A DNA stretch of 10,499 nucleotides from Blastococcus sp. (GTDB lineage: Bacteria > Actinomycetota > Actinomycetes > Mycobacteriales > Geodermatophilaceae). The position numbers were made by a program, and so were the translations under genes. How positions within the stretch are numbered: the stretch's first letter is position 1; each line of letters opens with the position of its first letter. Location: positions 1 to 10,499 of the forward strand of contig JAOPUS010000252.1 in NCBI GenBank assembly GCA_025963345.1, given 5' to 3'. Under the pieces are notes generated by a model. It was not told where the DNA came from. It searched no databases and was given only the letters and a program-made list of their open reading frames with translations. Positions 1-6,992 of the stretch are shown in pieces.

Positions 1-154
1 CCCGGATCGCCGGGACGCCGGTGAGCAGGTCGCCGAGGCCCAGCGGCCGGAGGACGAGCGCAACCGGCCGGTCCTCCTCGTCGCTGGAACGGCCCTGTTG
101 CAGGGGCCCGCGCCGAGCGTGCGAGGCGTGGGGGGCAGCGGGGTCCTTGTTCAT
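1..154 (-). CDS. Family 9 glycosyltransferase (heptosyltransferase-type), N-terminal part only
   Basis: Only the first 51 codons are in the window; the rest lies beyond base 1. After a polar, Arg/Asp/Glu-rich leader of about 30 residues comes a stretch VALVLRPLGLGDLLTGVPAI (residues 31-50). This is the hallmark N-terminal beta strand plus Gly-rich turn of GT9 enzymes, the ADP-heptose:LPS heptosyltransferase family. The ATG start at 154 overlaps the hldE stop by four bases (ATGA). No Shine-Dalgarno sequence precedes it, so it probably depends on translational coupling to hldE. The predicted role is transfer of heptose or another sugar from a nucleotide donor to an envelope glycan, fitting its place after the ADP-heptose genes. 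The donor and acceptor are inferred. The leader is longer than usual for the family, and I see no good internal start between it and the conserved strand. Confidence 0.8.
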   Translation of the reverse strand, partial: MNKDPAAPHASHARRGPLQQGRSSDEEDRPVALVLRPLGLGDLLTGVPAIR

Positions 155-1509
155 ACCCGTGAGCGTTCGACCAGTGATGCGGTCGAGTGGCCGTCGAGGT
201 AGGGCAGGACGACGGCCTGGCCGCCCCACCGGCGCAGTACCGCCGCCTCGGGCAGGTCGACGCCGGCGTAGTCGCCCCCCTTCGCCCACACGTCGGGCCG
301 CAGCCGGTCGAGCACCTCGACGGGGGTGTCCTCGTCGAAGACGACGACCGCGTCCACGAACTCCAGGGCCTCCAGCACCCGGCCCCGGTCGACCGCGGTC
401 ACCAGCGGCCGCGACGGGCCCTTGAGCCGGCGCACTGACGCGTCGGAGTTGATGCAGACGACGAGACAGTCCCCCAGCCCGCGGGCCGCCCGCAGCGTCG
501 CGACGTGCCCGGGATGCAGCAGGTCGAAGCAGCCGCCCGTGGCCACCACCGTCCCGCCGGCCGCCCGCACCCGCGCGAGCAGTCCGTCCACGCCCGGTTC
601 CGCCGCGACGTTCGGTTCGGAGGTGTCCCAGGTCGAGGCGCCGCCGCGCGCCACGAACGCCGAGGCGGCGGCCACGGCAGCCGCCACCGCCTCTCCGGTC
701 ACCGCGCCGCCGGCCAGCGCGATCGTCGCCGCGGCCGCGAACGAGTCCCCGGCACCGCACGGGTCGCCGCCGGTCACGGGCACGGCCGGCACGACCATCG
801 GCGCCCCCTCCCCGTAGGAGAGCAGCGCCCCGCGGGCGCCCAGCGTCACCGCCACCGCACCGACACCCCAGCGGCGGATCAGCGCCTCGGCGCAGGCTCC
901 CGCCGTCGCCAGTCCCTGACCGGCGGGCACCTCGGAGGTCAGACGCGCGGCCTCGGCGGCGTTCGGGGTCACGAGCCGGGCGTTCGACACCGGGTCGGCG
1001 CCGCGCGGATGGGGGTCCCAGACCACCGGGCCGGCCGCCGCGGCCAGCGCCGCGCGCACGTCCGGCGCCGCCGTCGTCCCCCGGCCGTAGTCGGCCACGA
1101 GCACCGCCGCCGCGTCCCGGATGGCCGCCGAGGCCTCCTCCGGCAGCGGGCCGAGCGTCGCGACCGGCGCGCCGATGTCGATCCGTACGACCGAGTGGTC
1201 GCCGACCCGCACCCGCTGCTTCACCGCGGTACCGCCGCTCGCCGGGATCGGTATCAGCCGCACCCGCCCGTCCAGCAGCGCCCGCAGCCGGGCCGCGCCG
1301 TCGTCGGTGTCCAGCGGCGCGACCAGCACCACCTCGCGCGACGTCGTCGCCGCCGCGATCACCGCCGCCAGCGCCGCTCCCCCGGGCCGCTCACGGCTCT
1401 CCACGTCCTCCACGACCGGCACCGGGGCGTCCGGGGCCAGCCGGGACGCCGTCCCCACGAGGTCGACGTCGAGCAGGGCGTCGCCGACCACGACGAGCGG
1501 CCGGCTCAT
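151..1509 (-). CDS. hldE: Bifunctional heptose 7-phosphate kinase / heptose 1-phosphate adenylyltransferase HldE
   Basis: The 452-residue protein has the HldE layout: an N-terminal PfkB/ribokinase-type kinase (about 1-305) and a C-terminal nucleotidyltransferase (about 318-452). The kinase shows VVVGDALLDVD (6-16), APVPVVEDVESRERPGGAA (28-46), TPNAAEA (181-187) and the anion-hole motif CGAGDS (251-256), with Asp255 as the expected catalytic base. The transferase shows TGGCFDLLHPGH (324-335) with the HxGH signature, NSDASVRRLKG (354-364) and KGGDY (410-414). In the known pathway it phosphorylates D-glycero-D-manno-heptose 7-phosphate at O-1 and, after GmhB acts, adenylates heptose 1-phosphate to ADP-heptose in the cytoplasm. 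The ATG at 1509 overlaps the gmhA stop (ATGA) and has GGGGG upstream as a ribosome site. The open frame extends to 2553, but only the part from 1509 resembles a protein family. Length is close to the Escherichia coli enzyme (477). Confidence 0.93.
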   Translation of the reverse strand: MSRPLVVVGDALLDVDLVGTASRLAPDAPVPVVEDVESRERPGGAALAAVIAAATTSREVVLVAPLDTDDGAARLRALLDGRVRLIPIPASGGTAVKQRVRVGDHSVVRIDIGAPVATLGPLPEEASAAIRDAAAVLVADYGRGTTAAPDVRAALAAAAGPVVWDPHPRGADPVSNARLVTPNAAEAARLTSEVPAGQGLATAGACAEALIRRWGVGAVAVTLGARGALLSYGEGAPMVVPAVPVTGGDPCGAGDSFAAAATIALAGGAVTGEAVAAAVAAASAFVARGGASTWDTSEPNVAAEPGVDGLLARVRAAGGTVVATGGCFDLLHPGHVATLRAARGLGDCLVVCINSDASVRRLKGPSRPLVTAVDRGRVLEALEFVDAVVVFDEDTPVEVLDRLRPDVWAKGGDYAGVDLPEAAVLRRWGGQAVVLPYLDGHSTASLVERSRV

Positions 1510-2189
1510 CGGGAGACCCCCATCGACGGCCCCGGCGGCACCCGGGACGGCGGGACCAGCACGGCCGCGTCGAAGGCGGCGCAGATCAGGTGCAGCGCGA
1601 CCAGGTGGCACTCCTGCACGGTCGCCGTCCAGGGCGAATCGATGCAGACGGCGTCGTCGGCAGCCGCCGCCAGGGGGTTGGGGTCCGGCCCGGTCAGCGC
1701 CAGCACCGTGACGCCGCAGTCGCGGGCACGCCGGGCCGCGGCAACGGCGTTCGCGCTGCGGCCCGACGTCGACAGCAGCACCAGCACGTCCCCGGTTCGG
1801 CCGTGCGCCTCCACCTGCCGGGCGAACAGCTCGTCGGCCGGGTAGTCGTTGGCGATCGCGGTGAGGCTGGAGGTCTCCGCGCTCAGGCAGATCGCCGAGA
1901 ACGGCGGCCGGTCGGCGCGGTAGCGGCCCACGAGCTCGGCGGTCAGGTGCTGCGCCTGCGCGGCACTGCCCCCGTTGCCGGCGGTCAGCAGCCGCCCGCG
2001 GGAGTCGCCGCACAGCACGGCGGCGAGCAGCCGACCCCAGCGGTCCAGGGTCCCGATGTGCGCGGTCACCGAGCGCAGCGCCGCGGTCAGGGACGCGACG
2101 TGGTCGGCACCGGTGAGGTGGGTGCAGGTGTCCGGGGAGACGACCTCGGCGGCCGAGTGCGGTGCCCCACCCATCGGCATGGCGCTCAT
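1506..2189 (-). CDS. gmhA: Sedoheptulose 7-phosphate isomerase GmhA (SIS domain)
   Basis: This 227-residue SIS-domain protein carries the GmhA signature GNGGSAAQAQH (71-81). It also has the SAETSSLTAIANDY segment (103-116), the LLSTSGRSANAV phosphosugar loop (138-149) and QECHLVALH (192-200). By family alignment the metal ligands would be His81, Glu85, Gln192 and His200, with the same spacings as in the E. coli enzyme. It should convert sedoheptulose 7-phosphate to D-glycero-D-manno-heptose 7-phosphate, the first committed step of heptose nucleotide synthesis, in the cytoplasm. The ATG at 2189 is chosen because it overlaps the stop of the upstream GT4 gene (ATGA) and has AGGT about eight bases upstream; Met4 and Met6 are alternative starts. 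A Pro-rich tail of about 18 residues follows the last helix. Its own stop overlaps the hldE start. Confidence 0.93.
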   Translation of the reverse strand: MSAMPMGGAPHSAAEVVSPDTCTHLTGADHVASLTAALRSVTAHIGTLDRWGRLLAAVLCGDSRGRLLTAGNGGSAAQAQHLTAELVGRYRADRPPFSAICLSAETSSLTAIANDYPADELFARQVEAHGRTGDVLVLLSTSGRSANAVAAARRARDCGVTVLALTGPDPNPLAAAADDAVCIDSPWTATVQECHLVALHLICAAFDAAVLVPPSRVPPGPSMGVSR

Positions 2190-3400
2190 CGGGCGACCTG
2201 CACCGCAGGGCGGCTGGCCAGCACGTGCCGGTAGACGTACTCCGTGTCCGCGACCACCCGGCTCCAGAGGTAGCGGCGCCGGGCCCGACGCACGCCGGCC
2301 GCCCCGTAGGCGGCCCGGCGCGCGTCGTCGGCGAGCAGCGCGGCGACCACCTTCCCCAGCCGCTCCGGGTCACGGGGCGGCACCAGGTCGCCGGTGACGC
2401 CGTCGGCCACGGTGTCGAGCAGCCCGCCGACCGCGGTGGCCACCACCGGGCGGCCGCAGGCCATCGCTTCGAGCGGGGTGATGCCGAAGGGCTCGTACCA
2501 GGGCACGGCGAGGACGACGTCGGCCGAACGGACCCAGGCCGGGACGTCGGCACGGGACACGGCGCCGGTGAAGACCAGCCGGTCGGCCACCCCGGCCACC
2601 TCGGCGATGCCCCGCAACCGCCGCACCTCCGGGTCGTCGTCCGTCGCGCCGGGAGGCGGCCCCCCGACGACGACGAGTTCGGCGTCCGGCACCGCGCCCA
2701 GCGCCCTTACCGCGTCGTCGTGCCCCTTGCGCTCGACGATCCGGCCGAGCACGAGCAACCGCTTCCGGTCGGTGCGGGGCGCCACCGGCCCGCCGGGGGT
2801 GAAGGTCGCGGTGTCCACCCCGCACGGCACGATCGACGCCCGGTGCCGCGGCAGGCCGAGGCGGCGCAGCTCGACGACCTCGTCGGAACAGGTCGCGACG
2901 ACGTGGCTGACGTCACGGCACAGCCCCCGCTCCAGCTCGATCCGGTCGGCCGGCGAGGTGTCGGCGGCGCCCTGGTGCCGGCGCTTGACCGAGCCGAGCG
3001 CGTGGAAGGTCTGCAGCACCGGTACGGGTGACGCCAGCTCGCGGGACGCCTCGACCGCCGCCAGGCCGCTCATCCAGAAGTGCGCGTGCACCACGTCCGG
3101 CCGCTGGGCCGACCACAGCTCCTCGAGCACCTGCGCGAAGGCGGGCATGTGCGGCAGGAGCTCGTCCTTGGGCAGGATGCGCGGCGGGCCGGCGCTCACG
3201 TGCGAGACCTCGTAGCCGTCCTGCACCACCACGCGGTCCGGCAGCGATTCGTCGTCGCGGCGGGTGTGCACGGTGACCTCGTGCCCGCGCCGGGCCAGCC
3301 CGGCGGCGAGTGCGGCCACGTGCACGTTCTGTCCGCCGGCGTCGACGCCGCCGATCGCGGCGAGCGGGCTGGCGTGCTCGCTGACCAGGTCGATCCTCAT
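2186..3400 (-). CDS. Family 4 (GT-B) retaining glycosyltransferase
   Basis: The 404-residue protein has both halves of a GT4 enzyme. The N-terminal acceptor domain begins with HASPLAAIGGVDAGGQN (9-25), the Gly-rich loop also seen in MshA and sucrose-phosphate-synthase-like enzymes, and contains VHAHFWMSG (104-112). The C-terminal donor domain has VPCGVD (191-196), LGRIVERKG (218-226) and the E-x7-E motif EPFGITPLE (303-311), followed by AMACGRPVVATAVGG. It should transfer a sugar from a nucleotide-sugar donor with retention of configuration, at the cytoplasmic side of the membrane. The donor cannot be read from sequence. The MshA-like loop alone does not make it a mycothiol enzyme; context favours an envelope glycan. 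The ATG at 3400 overlaps the stop of the 20-codon ORF and is preceded by a strong GAGGTGA ribosome site lying inside that ORF. Confidence 0.9.
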   Translation of the reverse strand: MRIDLVSEHASPLAAIGGVDAGGQNVHVAALAAGLARRGHEVTVHTRRDDESLPDRVVVQDGYEVSHVSAGPPRILPKDELLPHMPAFAQVLEELWSAQRPDVVHAHFWMSGLAAVEASRELASPVPVLQTFHALGSVKRRHQGAADTSPADRIELERGLCRDVSHVVATCSDEVVELRRLGLPRHRASIVPCGVDTATFTPGGPVAPRTDRKRLLVLGRIVERKGHDDAVRALGAVPDAELVVVGGPPPGATDDDPEVRRLRGIAEVAGVADRLVFTGAVSRADVPAWVRSADVVLAVPWYEPFGITPLEAMACGRPVVATAVGGLLDTVADGVTGDLVPPRDPERLGKVVAALLADDARRAAYGAAGVRRARRRYLWSRVVADTEYVYRHVLASRPAVQVAR

Positions 3401-3459
3401 CGGGTCACCTCACAGCGGTCCGTGCACCGTGCTGGATGAGGCGGGTACGTCGTTGTCAT
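3397..3459 (-). CDS. Micro-ORF of 20 codons, overlapping both neighbours (possible small protein or coupling leader)
   Basis: This short frame starts with an ATG that overlaps the stop of the upstream glycosyltransferase gene (ATGA at 3456-3459). It ends with a TGA that overlaps the ATG of the downstream GT4 gene (ATGA at 3397-3400). It has its own strong ribosome site, GGGGAGG, seven bases before its ATG. The peptide starts MTTTYPP, ends EVTR, and has a Cys-x3-Cys pair (residues 12 and 16); there is no hydrophobic segment. I do not recognise it. It may be a real small protein, or a translated bridge that carries ribosomes across what would otherwise be a 55-base gap in a chain of coupled genes. 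The ribosome site for the downstream gene lies within its last codons. Chance preservation of an open frame across the gap cannot be excluded. Confidence 0.5.
   Translation of the reverse strand: MTTTYPPHPARCTDRCEVTR
3405..3411 (-). promoter_or_regulatory. Ribosome binding site of the GT4 gene, inside the micro-ORF
   Basis: On the minus strand GAGGTGA lies four bases before the ATG at 3400. It occupies the Glu-Val codons near the end of the 20-codon ORF, so translation of the micro-ORF would run over it. Confidence 0.6.
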
Positions 3460-4421
3460 CGCGTGACCTCCCCGAGAAGGCGATCCCAGTCCCGCAGGAA
3501 GCGGTCCAGTCCGTAGCGCTCCAGTGCCGCGGCGCGGGCGGCCTTGCCGGCCAGCCGGGCGGCGTCCTCGTCGTGCAGGTAGGTCCGGACGGCGTCCCAG
3601 AGCAGTCCGGGCCGGGTGGACAGGACGCCCGCCTCGGCCGGGACCGCCTCGACCACCTCGGTGGTGGCCAGCCCGACCACCGGCATGCCCAGGTGCATCG
3701 CCTCCAGCAGCGACAGGCCCAGCGACGTCCAGCGCACCGGGTGCACGTAGACGCGGCGGCGGGCCAGCGCGGCGTGCATGGCCGCCTGGGGCGGGTCCTC
3801 GTGCAGCGCCACCCGCGCCGGGTCGAGGCCGTACCGCTCGTGCAGGCCGGCCAGGCCGATGCCGAAGACGTCGACCGGCGCGGCCTCCGCCAGGCCGGGC
3901 AGCAGGTCCCCGCCGGTCGTGCGGCCGCGCCGGACCGGCTCGTTGACGACGACGGCGGCGCGGGCCAGCTCCCCGGTCCAGCGCTCCCCCGGATCGACGA
4001 TGCCGTGCTCGATGACGGTCGTGGGCGCACGCCCGTTGTCGTAGAAGAGCCGGTTGAAGTGGGTGACATGGGTGATCGGGATGTCGGCGCGGTCCGCGAG
4101 CGGGTGCCGGGTGTCCGGGACTGCGCCGTCCGGGGCGTTGTGCTCGAGGAAGACCGCGGGGAGGTCGCGACCGGGCTCGCGGCCCAGCCACTCGCGGACC
4201 AGGTCGAGGTCGCGGGTCCGCTGCAGGACGACGACGTCGGGCGGCTCCTCCCGCAACTGCGCCGGCGTCACCTCCCGGGCGGACGCCGGCCAGTCCCACG
4301 TGCGGGCCCGGCCGAGGCCGTCGGGACCCCGGTCGGGCGTGACGGGTAACAGGTATTCGTGCGGGCCCTGGACGAACGCCGTCGTCCACGAGCCGTGCAC
4401 GTGCCAGATCAGGATCCTCAC
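3456..4421 (-). CDS. Divergent GT-B (GT4-like) glycosyltransferase
   Basis: The 321-residue protein starts MRILIWHVHGSW and reads like a short GT-B enzyme. A core of THVTHFNRLFYDN (118-129) and VIEHGIVDPGERW (136-148) takes the place of the usual NGVD segment. VVVNEPVRRGR (157-167) and the donor-site helix region HPVRWTSLGLSLLEAMHLGMPVVGLATTE (227-255) follow. Glu240 matches the second Glu of the E-x7-E motif, but the first position (232) is Thr. It is about 50-80 residues shorter than typical GT4 enzymes. The predicted role is sugar transfer onto the same glycan as its neighbours; donor and acceptor are unknown. The start is a GTG at 4421, four bases after the stop of the upstream GT9 gene, with AGGTGAG in the end of that gene as ribosome site. 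Its stop overlaps the start of the micro-ORF. Confidence 0.82.
   Translation of the reverse strand: MRILIWHVHGSWTTAFVQGPHEYLLPVTPDRGPDGLGRARTWDWPASAREVTPAQLREEPPDVVVLQRTRDLDLVREWLGREPGRDLPAVFLEHNAPDGAVPDTRHPLADRADIPITHVTHFNRLFYDNGRAPTTVIEHGIVDPGERWTGELARAAVVVNEPVRRGRTTGGDLLPGLAEAAPVDVFGIGLAGLHERYGLDPARVALHEDPPQAAMHAALARRRVYVHPVRWTSLGLSLLEAMHLGMPVVGLATTEVVEAVPAEAGVLSTRPGLLWDAVRTYLHDEDAARLAGKAARAAALERYGLDRFLRDWDRLLGEVTR
3467..3473 (-). promoter_or_regulatory. Ribosome binding site of the 20-codon micro-ORF
   Basis: GGGGAGG on the minus strand, seven bases before the ATG at 3459. It lies inside the last codons of the upstream glycosyltransferase gene. It is among the best ribosome sites in this operon and is the main reason to think the micro-ORF is translated. 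Confidence 0.55.
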
Positions 4422-4425
4422 GCTC

Positions 4426-5487
4426 TCACCTGACTTCCGTCGCCACCGCCCCCGGCGCGACGTCGATTCGGACAGCGGCCACTGGCTGGACCGTGCAGAT
4501 TTTTCCGACCGCGGCGACCACGTCCTGGGCGGTCACCGAGGTCAGGCAGGGGTGGCCGGGTACGGGGCACTCGCGCGCCCGGGTGTTCCGGCAGGGAGCG
4601 GACTGGTCGCCGAGCAGCACGGTGGATACGCCGTAGGGCGCCCACCGTTCGGCGGGGACGACCGGGGAGAAGAGCGAGACGACGGGGGTGCCGACCGCCG
4701 CGGCCAGGTGCGCCGGTCCGGTGTTGCCGACGACGACCGCGGCGGCGCCGTCCAGCACGGCGGCCATCTCCGGGAGGCTCGTGGCACCACCGAGGTCGAC
4801 GCCCCGGGTGCCGGCGACGGCTGCGGTCAGCGCGCGCTCACCGGGACCGCCGGTGACCAGCACCCGGTGGCCCTCGTCGCTGAGCGCCTCGACCGCCTCG
4901 GCGAAGCGGTCGGCCGGCCACGCCCGCGCAGGTACCGAGGCGCCGGGGTGGACGACGACATAGCCCGGCTCGTGGTCGATCGGGGGCAGTGGCCGCCGCA
5001 CCGCGAGCAGCCCGTCGTCCCTCGGTGGCAGTTCGAAGCCCGCGGCGCGGGCCAGGGACAGCGCGCGCTCGGGTTCGGGCAGGTCGTCGTCGACGTGGTG
5101 GCGGACGTCGAGCAGGGAGCCGGGGTAGTCGACGCTGATCGCGGAGATGCGCGGCACGCCGGCCGTGCGCAGGACCAGCGCCAGGGGCAGCGGCGACTGG
5201 TGGAACGACGTGGAGATCAGCGCCTCGTCGGGCGCCAGGGCGCGCATCCGGTCGGTCAGCGCGGCGATGTCGGCGGCGTCCACCGGCGACGGGGTCGCGT
5301 CGATCCAGGGGCACCGCCAGGTCCAGACCTCGTCGACGCCGGGCAACAGGGCCGCGGCCTCGGCGCCGGCCGGCCCGGCCAGGAACACCACCCGTTCCGC
5401 GGAAGCGGCCACAGCCCGCACCAGCGGTCCCTGCAGGAGGACGTCACCCGCGTTGTCGAGGCGGACGACGAGGACGGTGCGGCTCAC
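4426..5487 (-). CDS. Family 9 glycosyltransferase (ADP-heptose:LPS heptosyltransferase family)
   Basis: The 353-residue protein has a full GT9 architecture. The N-terminal strand and Gly-turn VLVVRLDNAGDVLLQGPLV (5-23) lead the acceptor domain. The donor domain has VVVHPGASVPARAWPADRFAEAV (177-199), LVTGGPGE (210-217) and GNTGPAHLAAAVGTPVVSLFSP (254-275). A Cys-containing tail (CRNTRARECPVPGHPCL, 299-315) is often seen in WaaC/WaaF-like proteins. The family transfers heptose from ADP-heptose, with inversion, at the inner face of the cytoplasmic membrane. Here the acceptor must be something other than lipid A core, and heptose as donor is an inference from the neighbouring gmhA/hldE/gmhB genes. 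The start is a GTG at 5487 that overlaps the stop of the upstream fusion gene (GTGA). The open frame extends further upstream, but nothing there resembles a protein family. Confidence 0.88.
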   Translation of the reverse strand: MSRTVLVVRLDNAGDVLLQGPLVRAVAASAERVVFLAGPAGAEAAALLPGVDEVWTWRCPWIDATPSPVDAADIAALTDRMRALAPDEALISTSFHQSPLPLALVLRTAGVPRISAISVDYPGSLLDVRHHVDDDLPEPERALSLARAAGFELPPRDDGLLAVRRPLPPIDHEPGYVVVHPGASVPARAWPADRFAEAVEALSDEGHRVLVTGGPGERALTAAVAGTRGVDLGGATSLPEMAAVLDGAAAVVVGNTGPAHLAAAVGTPVVSLFSPVVPAERWAPYGVSTVLLGDQSAPCRNTRARECPVPGHPCLTSVTAQDVVAAVGKICTVQPVAAVRIDVAPGAVATEVR

Positions 5488-6992
5488 CAGGCGCCTGCCA
5501 GGACGTCGTCCACCGCCTGCTGCAGTGTGCCGGCGCGGCGCTCGGCCGCCTCGATCTCGGCCCGGCGGGTGACCGGCGTCGGCACGATGATCCCGACCGC
5601 GCCGGCAGCCGTGGCGGCCTCGACGTCGGCGCCGATGTCCCCGATGACCACGCAGCGGGCCGGGGCGACGTCGAGCTCGGCGCAGGCGGCATTGACCATG
5701 CCGGGCGCGGGCTTCCGGCAGGTGCAGCCGTCGTCCGGGCCGTGCGGGCAGACCTGGACGGTGTCGAAGGGGCCGAGCAACTCGGCCAGCCGGGCGTTGC
5801 AGGCCTCGACCTGCGCGGCGGTGATCAGCCCGCGGGCGACGCCGGACTGGTTGCTCACCACCCCGACGCGCACCCCGCGGGCCCGCAGCCGGTCCAGCGC
5901 CTCCGCGCTGCCGTCGATCGGGCGCACCCAGTCGGGGTCGCCGTTGTAGGGGAAGTCGTGGACCAGGGTGCCGTCGCGGTCGAAGAGCACCAGGTCGGGC
6001 AGCCCGCGCCAGGGCCGCACCCGCCGGTGCCGCACGAGTCCGCGGAGGAAGTGCCAGCTCGCCAGCGGCGGGATCGCCGCGCTGGTCAGGGCCATGGTGA
6101 CCGTCTCGTCCCGGGTACGAGGGCCGGACCGGATCCGCGCCCACGCGAACTCCGCGGTGCCGGTCACCCACAACGCGGCGGCCACGGTGGCGGCTCGGGG
6201 ACGGCGGCCGGCGGCGAGCCCGACCGCGGCGAGCGCCGCCGCCGTGACGGCCAGGTGCTGGGGACGCCGTCCCAGCCCGGCGTCGGCGCGTTCGCGCCAG
6301 TCGCGTCCGTGCAGCCGCCGCATGAGGACGTCGTCGGCGTTGCCGGCCTGCACGCGCAGGCTGATCCAGCGGTCGGCCGGCCGCACCGGGTGGGTGATGC
6401 GGCGCTCCCCGCGGACCAGCCGCCCGCCGGTGTCCATCACCCGCAGCGCCAGGTCGGAGTCCTCCCGGAAGGCACGAGGGAAGCGCTCGTCGAAGCCGCC
6501 GACCGCGGCGAGTGCGGCGCGGCGGTAGGCGAGGTCCGCGGTGATCCAGCTGCTCGTGGCCAGGCCCGCGGTACCGCGTTCCCAGTCGGTCGGGCGCCGG
6601 GCCTGCGGGAGTGGCACCCGGACGCGGCCCTGGCTGCCGGCGACGTCCGGGGCGAGGTCCGCTAGGTCTTCTTCCAGCCGCGCGTACCAGTCGGGGTCGG
6701 GGACGACGTCGTCGTCGAGGAAGGCGATCCACTCGGTGCCGGCGGTGCGCCAACCGAGGTTGCGGGCACGCGCCGGGCCGCCGCCTCCGGTGCGGACGAC
6801 GCGGACCGGGGGCAGGCCCGCGCGGTCGGGGCGCAGCGGCTCTCCGGCCGGGCGGTCGTCGACCAGGATCAGTGCGGCGGGACGGGGGCCGGGCGCTGCG
6901 GCCAGTGCGTCGAGGAGGGCATCGAGGGACGGTCGGCCGACGGTCGGCACGACGACGCTGGTCCGCTCGAGCACGCTCGGCATCCCGGGCAC
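5484..6992 (-). CDS. Membrane fusion protein: GT2 glycosyltransferase plus HAD-IIIA heptose-1,7-bisphosphate phosphatase (GmhB-like)
   Basis: Residue numbers count from the ATG at 6983. Residues 8-230 are a GT-A family 2 glycosyltransferase: SVVVPTVGRPS, LVDD (40-43), FLDDDVVPDPDWY (88-100) with the DxD metal motif, and EDSDLALRV (174-182). Residues about 242-260, 263-282 and 295-315 are hydrophobic and likely membrane-associated. Residues 329-499 are a HAD phosphatase: LFDRDGTL (333-340; Asp335 nucleophile, Asp337 acid/base), VVSNQSG (375-381), a zinc-site-like CPHGPDDGCTCRKP (412-425) and IGDIGADVEAA (447-457). This matches GmhB, which removes the 7-phosphate from heptose 1,7-bisphosphate, the step missing between the two HldE activities. 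GTG at 6992 has AGGA eight bases upstream; ATG at 6983 lacks a ribosome site and is the alternative. Frame read-up to 7193 is not protein-like. The HAD part could act on another phosphate such as histidinol phosphate, but context favours heptose. Confidence 0.88.
   Translation of the reverse strand: MPGMPSVLERTSVVVPTVGRPSLDALLDALAAAPGPRPAALILVDDRPAGEPLRPDRAGLPPVRVVRTGGGGPARARNLGWRTAGTEWIAFLDDDVVPDPDWYARLEEDLADLAPDVAGSQGRVRVPLPQARRPTDWERGTAGLATSSWITADLAYRRAALAAVGGFDERFPRAFREDSDLALRVMDTGGRLVRGERRITHPVRPADRWISLRVQAGNADDVLMRRLHGRDWRERADAGLGRRPQHLAVTAAALAAVGLAAGRRPRAATVAAALWVTGTAEFAWARIRSGPRTRDETVTMALTSAAIPPLASWHFLRGLVRHRRVRPWRGLPDLVLFDRDGTLVHDFPYNGDPDWVRPIDGSAEALDRLRARGVRVGVVSNQSGVARGLITAAQVEACNARLAELLGPFDTVQVCPHGPDDGCTCRKPAPGMVNAACAELDVAPARCVVIGDIGADVEAATAAGAVGIIVPTPVTRRAEIEAAERRAGTLQQAVDDVLAGAW

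Noticed and set aside
1510..2553. Upstream extension of the hldE open frame to give an 800-residue protein
   Set aside because: The added part is Arg/Pro/Gly-rich, lies opposite the frames of gmhA and GT4, and matches no family. The ATG at 1509 overlaps the gmhA stop and opens directly into a kinase fold.
2186..3400. GT4 enzyme as MshA (mycothiol synthesis)
   Set aside because: The Gly-rich loop resembles MshA, but this loop is shared by other GT4 enzymes, and no other mycothiol gene is nearby. The tight coupling to gmhA and hldE argues for an envelope-glycan role.
4054..5949. Long plus-strand open frame of 631 codons across the glycosyltransferase genes
   Set aside because: Its composition is typical of GC-rich antisense frames, no domain is visible, and it runs opposite four well-supported minus-strand gene assignments.
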